A program made the translations under genes and the position numbers. A DNA stretch of 8,775 nt from UBA9414 sp958446945 (lineage in GTDB: Bacteria; Bacillota; Clostridia; Lachnospirales; Lachnospiraceae): NCBI GenBank assembly GCA_958446945.1, contig CAUCYJ010000107.1, forward strand, positions 1 through 8,775, read 5' to 3'. Shown one piece after another: positions 1-6,036 of this stretch. The notes below the pieces were generated by a model that did not search any database, was not told the DNA's origin, and worked only from the letters and a program-made list of their open reading frames with translations. Each line of letters begins with the position of its first letter. The first letter of the stretch is position 1.

Positions 1-652
1 GCTCCAGACCTGTCTGTCTGGCATTTAATACCGCTGTCTTAGCAGCACTGGCATCTCCGGAAACTGCCAGGATCACTTCATTGGAATGGCTAGTTCCCTT
101 ATTCGGCGTCATATATTTCGCAATGGAAAGAGGCGCCGATTTCATCGCAGTATCTGCCATCACAAGCCCTATTGCAGCCGGAGAACCCGCCATAAATCCA
201 AAGGCTTCTCCGAATGCTTTATTCAGAGCCTGTCCTGCACTGGCTGAATAGGCAAATTCCAGATGTCCACTCTCGCTGATATAGAGTTCACCTGCATATT
301 TATTCGTAAGTTCCAAAGCCATAGATACGGCATGGCGAACATCCGAGACATCAGTTCCTCCAAGAACAATATAGTTTCCATGACCACCCCATCCCTTGGT
401 ATCCCTCGGCAATTCTATGGAAAGAACCTCTGTGTTGGTTGCTTTCACCGCATCATCGATAGCAGTGATCTGCCCTGCAGCACCTGTACGGGAGCTGAAC
501 AATCCCAGACAGCGATACTTCATTCCTACGTTCATAGTCTCCAGCAAAGTATCATCAATCCCTGAAATCACAAGCCCGATTGTATCCAGAACTGCGGTTC
601 CTACAAATTCACTCCTCGTACAGTGTGTACTTATACTGTGTACATCTATCAT
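1..652 (-). CDS. pduB: PduB-type bacterial microcompartment shell protein (partial, 3' end beyond left edge)
   Basis: The minus-strand frame is open from ATG 652 to the window edge, giving 217 residues. The protein carries hallmark PduB stretches: SEFVGTA near residue 14, then KATNTEVLSIELPRDTKG, a GGTDVSDV turn, ESGHLEF, GSPAAIGLVMADTAMKSA, and GTSHSNEVILAVSGD near the C-terminus. PduB is a tandem BMC-domain protein whose trimers tile as pseudohexamers in the shell of propanediol-type microcompartments. Family length is about 230-270 residues, so only a short C-terminus is missing. The start is supported by GGGAGAGG 7 nt upstream, and an in-frame TAA at 683-685 rules out a longer N-terminus. 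It therefore resembles the short PduB' form of Salmonella. GC is visibly higher here (about 55% in the first line, by eye) than in the other genes. No pduA precedes it; the rest of the shell operon presumably lies to the left. Confidence 0.92.
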   Translation of the reverse strand, partial: MIDVHSISTHCTRSEFVGTAVLDTIGLVISGIDDTLLETMNVGMKYRCLGLFSSRTGAAGQITAIDDAVKATNTEVLSIELPRDTKGWGGHGNYIVLGGTDVSDVRHAVSMALELTNKYAGELYISESGHLEFAYSASAGQALNKAFGEAFGFMAGSPAAIGLVMADTAMKSAPLSIAKYMTPNKGTSHSNEVILAVSGDASAAKTAVLNARQTGLE

Positions 653-705
653 TCGAAATCCTCTCCCGTTCTTTTTCCGTATTTACTCTGTTAATGGGTA
701 TCTTC

Positions 706-734
706 CTTATACCGCGCTCTCAGTCAGACAACAA
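706..734 (-). promoter_or_regulatory. Candidate sigma-A promoter for pduB
   Basis: On the minus strand, TTGTTG (729-734) and TATAAG (706-711) are separated by 17 nt. This predicts a transcript start near 700 and a leader of about 48 nt. A second possible promoter lies upstream: TTATCA (775-780), 17 nt, then an extended TGC-TATAAG (-10 at 752-757). Two direct CATGAAA copies (765-771 and 781-787, 16 nt apart on the plus strand) sit about 30 bp above the first -35 and could be an activator site. All calls are by eye. Confidence 0.4.
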
Positions 735-934
735 CTTTCTGCGCGTTTTTTCTTATAGCAATTCCATGAAATAATGATAACATGAAACCATTTTACCGTA
801 AAGTTACATCATGCACATTCTCGGATTTTCTACGACCTTTCTTCCCCTGCAGAGATTGTGAATATCTGCCTGACATATAGCAAAAGAGTCCCTCTGTTTC
901 CCTCTACATTAATAATAACAAGTTCCTGATAGAT

Positions 935-949
935 TGCCCGATATGGGCA
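935..949 (-). other. Conserved 3' hairpin of rpn copy A
   Basis: TGCCC-GATAT-GGGCA forms a perfect 5-bp stem with a 5-nt loop, about 116 nt past the rpn stop. The equivalent site of copy B (5710-5724) reads TACCC-GACGT-GGGTA: one stem pair changed on both sides, so pairing is kept. No T-run follows, so this is not a typical terminator. Confidence 0.45.
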
Positions 950-1065
950 TAGAATTTATAGAGTTTTACAAAGATAAAATAAAAATTGAGGATGAGATAA
1001 AATCAGATACCTTTATAGAAAAAATTTATGCTGAAATCAACGTAAAGATACGCAAAGTCAGAAAT

Positions 1066-1290
1066 TCACATGTTCTTCTCGAACTCTTCTATAGAAGACA
1101 CTTTCAGAGAAAGTTGAAACCATGCCTGGAGTTTACAGATATCTGTTTCTGACTCGATTTTTTTCACCATTGTATCTGAAACCGAAAATTTAGCTTCAAG
1201 AAAATCGACAAGACATTGAATAAGCATTTGTTGACTACCCTGCTGTATTCCTTCCTGTTTTTCATTTCGCATCATTTCTTCTAACAGCAT
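1066..1290 (-). CDS. Putative internal short product of rpn copy A (RpnS-like C-terminal protein)
   Basis: An ATG in frame with the rpn gene (codon 211) is preceded by GGAGG at 1299-1303 with 8 nt spacing, close to an ideal Gram-positive ribosome binding site and stronger than that of many annotated genes. Translation here would give a 74-residue protein starting MLLEEMMRNEK. It would consist of the hinge, the Q/G linker and the C-terminal domain and lack the whole nuclease core. In E. coli rpn genes, internal translation of this kind is reported to yield short proteins that bind and restrain the full-length nuclease. Here the site is seen directly and the function is inferred by analogy. The SD also encodes Met-Glu-Glu in the long protein, so chance or codon constraint is possible. 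Confidence 0.5.
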   Translation of the reverse strand: MLLEEMMRNEKQEGIQQGSQQMLIQCLVDFLEAKFSVSDTMVKKIESETDICKLQAWFQLSLKVSSIEEFEKNM

Positions 1291-1920
1291 ATATCTCTCC
1301 TCCATACTACGATTCTGCTTAATTGCATCAATCGTATTCTGTAAATGTCTGACAAATGGATCTGTAGTAGAAATAGTTTCTGTCCGCCCTGTATCTTTCA
1401 CATAGTCCAGGAAGCGCAGTAACTCATCTGGAATGCTATTTCTGTTCTTTCCATGAACATTTAGATAAACTGTTTCAATTCCATCATTTACAGGTTTCCT
1501 CGTTTCTTCACAGAAAGTCCTCGTTGAATAACGATACAGACCCTCTCCAAAAGGATCAAAATCACAGATAAATATAACATACGTATCCGGCAGAGTTTCA
1601 TAAGAATCTCCAGTCAGCAATGCATCCATATCTATCTGGTCATGATAATAGCGGCTTCTTTTGGGAAGAAACTTCTGTAATGTGGCCTGAATTTCTACAT
1701 TAAAGCGTGTCCTGTCTGCATCAGCAACGTAGACATCCAAGCGCACACCATGATATTCTGAATGATATGCCATGGTTTTCTCCGTCTGGATGTGTACTTC
1801 TGAAATCAGAATTCCCAACGCAAGTTCAATCACTCTGCGGCAGATTTCCGGATCAGACATCACTGCTGCAAACATAAAAACATCACGTATTGTCAGATCT
1901 TTAAATTTCCTGGCTGACAT
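1066..1920 (-). CDS. Rpn family nuclease / PD-(D/E)XK putative transposase (PDDEXK_2), copy A
   Basis: A full-length 284-residue protein. The N-terminal half matches the Rpn/PDDEXK_2 family: an opening helix (KDLTIRDVFMFAAVM), then the nuclease core with D62 in RLDVY and E76-x-Q78 in NVEIQ, the family's version of the D...ExK motif. Next come a helical arm, an acidic hinge with EEMMRNEKQEG, a Q/G-rich linker (IQQGSQQ, about 225-231) and a C-terminal helical domain ending in FEKNM. Rpn proteins are DNA endonucleases that promote RecA-independent recombination in E. coli and have been linked to phage restriction. The start ATG has AAAGGA 7 nt upstream and a conserved promoter. Compared with copy B, residues 1-105 differ at only 7 places, the core is identical and the C-terminal 60 residues differ strongly. 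An in-frame internal start at M211 is well supported (see separate entry). Confidence 0.88.
   Translation of the reverse strand: MSARKFKDLTIRDVFMFAAVMSDPEICRRVIELALGILISEVHIQTEKTMAYHSEYHGVRLDVYVADADRTRFNVEIQATLQKFLPKRSRYYHDQIDMDALLTGDSYETLPDTYVIFICDFDPFGEGLYRYSTRTFCEETRKPVNDGIETVYLNVHGKNRNSIPDELLRFLDYVKDTGRTETISTTDPFVRHLQNTIDAIKQNRSMEERYMLLEEMMRNEKQEGIQQGSQQMLIQCLVDFLEAKFSVSDTMVKKIESETDICKLQAWFQLSLKVSSIEEFEKNM
1299..1303 (-). promoter_or_regulatory. Internal Shine-Dalgarno site in rpn copy A
   Basis: GGAGG on the minus strand, 8 nt before ATG 1290 and in frame with rpn. It lies inside the 354-bp tract that is identical in copy B (6045-6049). Confidence 0.5.
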
Positions 1921-1959
1921 TCTCCTGTCCTTTCCGAAACATAAGAACTTTTTGGGCTC

Positions 1960-1988
1960 AGCATAACACCTGAAATCAGATTCGGCAA
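1960..1988 (-). promoter_or_regulatory. Candidate promoter of rpn copy A
   Basis: TTGCCG (1983-1988), a 17-nt spacer and TATGCT (1960-1965), with TG one base before the -10 (extended -10). The position and spacer match the stronger TTGTTG-17-TATAAT promoter of copy B, so both copies carry their own promoter but copy A's is weaker by consensus. The predicted leader is about 33 nt. The conserved 17-mer at 1991-2007 lies directly upstream. Confidence 0.5.
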
Positions 1989-2051
1989 CAAAAAGTTTTC
2001 GACAAAATTTTACACCTCATACATAATACTGATCTGATTTGTAAAAATCAC

Positions 2052-2798
2052 TTAACAGCCAAACAGCCGGAAATCCTCTGTATTCTTACGGCCATTGGAA
2101 CCACTTGCCTTAGAATAACATTGAAGCTGATTCGGAGAAGATTTGTACCAGCGATAGTTGTTATATCCCTTAATCTCTATAAAATATCCATAGGAAGTTT
2201 GTTTTACAGTTCCTATACCATATATTCCATTCAGCTTTCCATACGTATCTCCAACCAACACATAATTATCATAAATGCCAATCGAATATTTAAAGGATTT
2301 CCCCCACCATGAACCTCTTTTCAGATTTTTAATCAATTTTTTTGCAGCTGTTTTTTCCTTTGATGACAGCTTCTCAAAATAATAAGAATTTCCATCTTCA
2401 TTTCCATGATACACCACCATTCCCTTTTTCGGATAATAAGAAATTCTTTCTTTATACCCTGCTCCGAAATGATTTACCTTTGGAGAATACGCATATTCAT
2501 ATCCCTTTACCTTATTTGCTGTATAAGTTTCATCTTTTTTACTACCAGATAAATAGTGATATGTTATTTTTAATTTTGAAGATGAAAGTGGATATATTTT
2601 AATTTGTCGGTATGCCTTTCCTGTCCATCTTCCAGAATCGTTAATGTTAAAGCCATATACATATGTCTTACCACTTATTTTTATGTTTTGTGCAGTTGCT
2701 CCGTATGTCTGCATTGAAAATGAAATCAATACTGCCATTGCCAGAATTGTTGTTATTATAGTTTTTCTGATTGCTGATTTTCGTTTTTTCTTAGCCAT
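2052..2798 (-). CDS. Secreted protein of unknown family
   Basis: A 248-residue protein. It has a textbook Sec signal peptide: basic start (KKKRK), hydrophobic core about residues 13-29 (TIITTILAMAVLISFSM), and likely cleavage near TYGA (about residue 34). The mature part is rich in Lys, Tyr, Gly and Ser and looks beta-rich. It has repeated Tyr-Gly pairs (GIYGIGTVKQTSYGYFIEI) and no catalytic motif I can identify. There is no sortase motif or membrane anchor, so it is probably released or held non-covalently on the wall. The start is supported by AAAGGAG 9 nt upstream. It follows the 866-residue gene by 42 nt with no terminator or promoter between, so the two are likely co-transcribed. A weak AT-only hairpin (TGATTT/AAATCA) past the stop is not a convincing terminator, so read-through into rpn copy A is possible. 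Confidence 0.8.
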   Translation of the reverse strand: MAKKKRKSAIRKTIITTILAMAVLISFSMQTYGATAQNIKISGKTYVYGFNINDSGRWTGKAYRQIKIYPLSSSKLKITYHYLSGSKKDETYTANKVKGYEYAYSPKVNHFGAGYKERISYYPKKGMVVYHGNEDGNSYYFEKLSSKEKTAAKKLIKNLKRGSWWGKSFKYSIGIYDNYVLVGDTYGKLNGIYGIGTVKQTSYGYFIEIKGYNNYRWYKSSPNQLQCYSKASGSNGRKNTEDFRLFGC

Positions 2799-2840
2799 TT
2801 ATTGTTGCTCCTTTTTACAATATTATCATACATAACATCT

Positions 2841-5441
2841 TTACATTTTTAATGTTTTCTTCGTTTTGGAAAGCTCATCTCTTATTTCATCATCACATTT
2901 TGAATTACAGAATCCATAGCCTATGCTATTTGAGTTAAATTTATAATAGTAATTCTGGTATTCTGCTACAGATATTGCATTTCCATTATAATACCACTGT
3001 CCCTTCATAGCATCTCCCTTCCACAAAAAGCTATGCACCAAACCTAAAGATCCATCTCTTTTTGTTCCATAATATCGATCTATCCAGCCTGCATTGTCTG
3101 TGAGATTAAGAAGATATCCCGAATTTTGCTTAATAATTTCAAATCCTCCAAAATAAGGGCAATTGTTTCCTGACCAGGAAATACCCGAAACTATTCTTTT
3201 TGTTGTCTTTCCATCAAATGTCCAAAGTTCAACATGGTACTTCATATTATCAATATTTGTTTTTTCTGTCTGATATGTAAGAACAAGTTCTTCGGTTCCG
3301 TCTCCATTAAAATCTAACAATTTTGCAAAGCAAAGTCCCGTCCAGTAATGTTTATACTGACTAATATGAAGCTGCGCTTTTCCATATTTTTTCTCATACT
3401 GTTGAATTAATTTTTTGTAAGCACTTGTCACAGACTGTTTTACAATAACTGTACAAGTAGCCGTTTTTCCATTTGCCTTTGCGTAAATTTCCGTTTTTCC
3501 TGCTTTCTTTGCAATAACTTTTCCAGATGAATTTACTGTCACAATATTTTTATTTTTAGATTTCCAACTGACCTTGGATATTTTTCCGTTTACCGTTGCC
3601 TTTAATGTTTTACTTTTTCCTATATTCAACGTTAATGATGTATTTGACAATTTAATATACGATTTTTTTACTGTCAAAGTGCATGTTAATGTTTTTTTGT
3701 CTACAACTGCACTAACCGAACATGTTCCTGCCTTTTTCGCAGTAACAACACCATTTCTTGCTACAGTGGCAATCCTTGAATCACTGGACTTCCACTTAAT
3801 AGATGCATTATTGGAAACACCTGTTACTTTCAGTATTTGTTTATCTCCACTGTAAAGTGTCATTGTTGTTTTGGATAATTTTATATTGTTTTGTAAAATA
3901 CCTCCATCTGAAACAGAATAATCGCCTGGTTTAATATTTGTTGTTGGTTTAGTGGTAATATGCATAGCATCCTTATATTCCTGATCCATATAAATGCCGC
4001 TATATATTTCCGTATATTTTGCTACGATATTTATAATCTGCTTTCGAGTTTTATTTTGAGCTTCACATAATTTAATTAAGTCTTCTGCTGTCTGAATATT
4101 TTTACGATAGAAAAATGCTGTAAATATTTTATTTAAAGCCCCACCTTTTAATGTATCTCCAATCCATTTCTTTGCAACACTGTTTCCATACATTTGAAAC
4201 TCTACATATCCTTTAAAACATCCACTAAATTCCAGTGCCTGAACACTTGCAGGATTTGCCAGATAAGAAGTGGATAAATTACTTAATCCCATTTTAAAAT
4301 AACAATCCATCGTATATAAAAGTGCCAGCTGAAGATTATTCGAAGCAGCATCCGAAGTATTAAACAAAATGTCCAACGCACCGCTTCCCCAGTTTATAGC
4401 ATTTAAAACAGGATTTTTATCACATAAACTTTCCCATGCCTTATCCAGTATTTTCCCCATCAAATTAGATTTTACATTATTAATAATGTATTCTCCACTA
4501 AAAGAAGCCTGATCCAGACATCTGATTATTTCATCACAGGCAGAAATAAAATCGTAATTAGGATTAGCCATTCCTGCACAGGCATTTCTTGCATTTTTTA
4601 TAGTCTGAATTTTCTCTTCCTTTGCATCTTTAATAGCATTAAAATCTGCTATTGATTCCAAAAGATCCTTCGCCGTTTCAGAAGCATCTTTCACCTGATC
4701 TATCACGCCTGCTATATCTTTTAACTTTTTTAAATCTTTAAGTTTTTCTATAATTTGTCCTTCTGACATTTGTAACAATTCTTCTGGTGTTTTTGAAATG
4801 CCTTCTTCTTTACACTTTTCCTGAAGTTCGTCAAAAATATCAATCAAATATGAATTAGCTCTGTTGACTTGATCTACGTCAAACTCGGAAGCATCCTCTT
4901 TATTGGTATATTTCAGATAATCCATAATAAGCACTTCATAAATTGCTTTTTGATTGTTTTGAAAATCATATTTTATTACATCATGCCAGATGGATGATAT
5001 CGACATCATTGGAACATCATCCAGCACCAACGCTCCAAGTTGTTTATATATTGGTTCCTGCATATTGTTACATAACTGATACAGCGAATTACCATAAACA
5101 GTACCATTTATGTTTAATCCATTTCGTATTGTTTCGGCTAACCATATATTATAATCTGGTACTTCTACCCTGTTTCCTGACATAGCTGATTCCACAGAAC
5201 CATCTGACCATTCTTCCACATCAATATCTGAAAAATCATTTTCTGCTTCATCTGATATTATTTCATTTTCAAATGAATCTTCATCAAACACATTTTCTTC
5301 ATCTTCCTCAGGTGTTGTTAATTCCGAAGAAAATGTTTCATTTTCATCTGAAAACTCTGCTCCTGAAATATTGTATTGTCCTATTTGTGAAAAAATCATG
5401 CTTGCTGCAAGAATTAAACTTAAAACTTTTCCTCTTTTCAT
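2841..5441 (-). CDS. Large secreted protein with two Big2 (bacterial Ig-like) domains and a C-terminal calcium-loop domain
   Basis: An 866-residue protein. Visible order: signal peptide (1 to about 28, cleavage near ISGA); very acidic segment (about 29-80, rich in E, D, S); long alpha-helical region (about 95-490) with a charged probable coiled coil at about 205-285; two Big2-type domains (about 519-591 and 596-668, each with the LSxTxxTLxxG start, a W-KS/SKN-x-IxTV strand and a GxVxAKKAG turn); then a C-terminal domain (about 673-866) with D710-F-N712-G-D714-G-x-x-E718-L, an FG-GAP/EF-hand-like calcium loop. There is no LPxTG motif or C-terminal membrane anchor. The helical region is not recognised. 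Big2 domains usually act as spacers or adhesion modules on the cell surface, so a surface or adhesion role is plausible but inferred. Start: AAGGAG 6 nt before the ATG. First gene of a probable operon with the 248-residue protein. Confidence 0.85.
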   Translation of the reverse strand: MKRGKVLSLILAASMIFSQIGQYNISGAEFSDENETFSSELTTPEEDEENVFDEDSFENEIISDEAENDFSDIDVEEWSDGSVESAMSGNRVEVPDYNIWLAETIRNGLNINGTVYGNSLYQLCNNMQEPIYKQLGALVLDDVPMMSISSIWHDVIKYDFQNNQKAIYEVLIMDYLKYTNKEDASEFDVDQVNRANSYLIDIFDELQEKCKEEGISKTPEELLQMSEGQIIEKLKDLKKLKDIAGVIDQVKDASETAKDLLESIADFNAIKDAKEEKIQTIKNARNACAGMANPNYDFISACDEIIRCLDQASFSGEYIINNVKSNLMGKILDKAWESLCDKNPVLNAINWGSGALDILFNTSDAASNNLQLALLYTMDCYFKMGLSNLSTSYLANPASVQALEFSGCFKGYVEFQMYGNSVAKKWIGDTLKGGALNKIFTAFFYRKNIQTAEDLIKLCEAQNKTRKQIINIVAKYTEIYSGIYMDQEYKDAMHITTKPTTNIKPGDYSVSDGGILQNNIKLSKTTMTLYSGDKQILKVTGVSNNASIKWKSSDSRIATVARNGVVTAKKAGTCSVSAVVDKKTLTCTLTVKKSYIKLSNTSLTLNIGKSKTLKATVNGKISKVSWKSKNKNIVTVNSSGKVIAKKAGKTEIYAKANGKTATCTVIVKQSVTSAYKKLIQQYEKKYGKAQLHISQYKHYWTGLCFAKLLDFNGDGTEELVLTYQTEKTNIDNMKYHVELWTFDGKTTKRIVSGISWSGNNCPYFGGFEIIKQNSGYLLNLTDNAGWIDRYYGTKRDGSLGLVHSFLWKGDAMKGQWYYNGNAISVAEYQNYYYKFNSNSIGYGFCNSKCDDEIRDELSKTKKTLKM

Positions 5442-5536
5442 AGATTCTCCTTCTGAATAATTTTAAACAATATTCTGAATCAAATATTTCTTTTTCCAAT
5501 TTCAACTCTGGCATCTATAAATAAACTGTTTTTCTA

Positions 5537-5565
5537 AGTATAATCTACAATTTATGAAAACACAA
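5537..5565 (-). promoter_or_regulatory. Candidate promoter of the secreted-protein operon
   Basis: TTGTGT (5560-5565), a 17-nt spacer and TATACT (5537-5542) on the minus strand. The predicted transcript starts near 5530, leaving an AT-rich leader of about 88 nt before the 866-residue gene. Confidence 0.45.
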
Positions 5566-5573
5566 TTTTATAT

Positions 5574-5589
5574 CTTGATTCAAATCAAG
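5574..5589. promoter_or_regulatory. Palindrome next to the operon promoter (possible operator)
   Basis: CTTGATT-CA-AATCAAG is a perfect inverted repeat with 7-bp arms and a 2-bp centre. It starts 9 bp above the -35 box, a typical position for an activator or repressor dimer site. The regulator is unknown. Confidence 0.4.
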
Positions 5590-5709
5590 CTATCATATGC
5601 CAGCTTTTATTAATCAAAACAGTATATGCGTAGTTTTCTTACAGCTTTATTTGACCATTAAAAGAGTTCTCCTGCTTCTTTTTGCATAACAATAGGCTTA
5701 CTGATAAAT

Positions 5710-5724
5710 TACCCGACGTGGGTA
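5710..5724 (-). other. Conserved 3' hairpin of rpn copy B
   Basis: TACCC-GACGT-GGGTA, a perfect 5-bp stem about 100 nt past the rpn stop. It differs from copy A by one compensated base pair and two loop bases. Confidence 0.45.
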
Positions 5725-5823
5725 TAGAACTTATAAATATTTTCAAAGATAAGGTAAAATAGAGACTTTGCTAAAAAGAAATTTGTACTAAATCCAATGC
5801 AAAGATACAAAAAATCACAAATT

Positions 5824-6036
5824 CTACATATTCTTCTCAAATTCCTCCACCGAAGAAACTTTCAGTGAAAGTTGAAACCATGTCTGGAGTCTAGAGATGT
5901 TTGTTTCTGACATAATTTTTTCAGCTAACACATCAGAAATAGAAAATTTAGATTTCAGAGAATCTATAAGGCATTGAGCAAGCATTTCCTGACGTCCTTC
6001 CTGTTTTTCATTTCGCATCATTTCTTCTAACAGCAT
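5824..6036 (-). CDS. Putative internal short product of rpn copy B (RpnS-like C-terminal protein)
   Basis: An in-frame ATG at 6036 is preceded by GGAGG (6045-6049) with 8 nt spacing, exactly as in copy A. The product would be 70 residues, starting MLLEEMMRNEK, and would contain only the hinge, the short linker and the C-terminal domain. Because the tails of A and B differ, the two short proteins would differ too and might each pair best with their own long form. Translation from this site is inferred. Confidence 0.5.
   Translation of the reverse strand: MLLEEMMRNEKQEGRQEMLAQCLIDSLKSKFSISDVLAEKIMSETNISRLQTWFQLSLKVSSVEEFEKNM

Larger units (their letters stand above)
653..1065. other. Intergenic region between rpn copy A and pduB
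   Basis: This 413-nt gap has no convincing gene. The half next to the rpn stop (about 882-1065) is homologous to the sequence downstream of rpn copy B and includes the small hairpin at 935-949. The other half holds the candidate pduB promoters. I see no strong intrinsic terminator: the best candidate on the minus strand is a 4-bp AGAG/CTCT stem followed by four T near 880-890, which is weak. A plus-strand frame at 934-1152 is not preserved in the homologous copy and is probably chance. Confidence 0.6.
882..2007 (-). repeat. Duplicated rpn unit, copy A (about 1.13 kb)
   Basis: This segment aligns with 5660-6753 in the same orientation. It covers the rpn gene, about 85 bp upstream and about 180 bp downstream. 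The upstream edge is the shared 17-mer AAAAGTTTTCGACAAAA (1991-2007). The downstream edge is near the shared AAAAGAGT (882-889). I could find no similarity outside these edges, no clear terminal inverted repeats and no target-site duplication, so mobility is not shown. Edges are by-eye estimates. Confidence 0.7.
5442..5823. other. Intergenic region upstream of the secreted-protein operon
   Basis: This 382-nt AT-rich gap has no supported gene. About 5660-5823 is the 3' tail of the duplicated rpn unit, with the hairpin at 5710-5724. About 5530-5600 contains the candidate operon promoter and a perfect palindrome. The leader from about 5530 to 5442 is long (about 88 nt). I found no clear intrinsic terminator for rpn copy B here. 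Confidence 0.6.

Noticed and set aside
700..760. CGCGC/GCGCG inverted repeat followed by six T on the plus strand as a terminator
   Set aside because: The loop is over 20 nt, the stem is only 5 bp, and no plus-strand gene precedes it.
263..774. Plus-strand frames antisense to pduB and its leader
   Set aside because: The minus-strand frame encodes unmistakable PduB, so these are shadows with no start signals.
934..1152. A plus-strand frame starting MPDMGIEF as a small gene
   Set aside because: It overlaps the rpn coding end, has no ribosome binding site, and the homologous stretch in copy B is interrupted by stops; the similarity is explained by the duplicated 3' tail.
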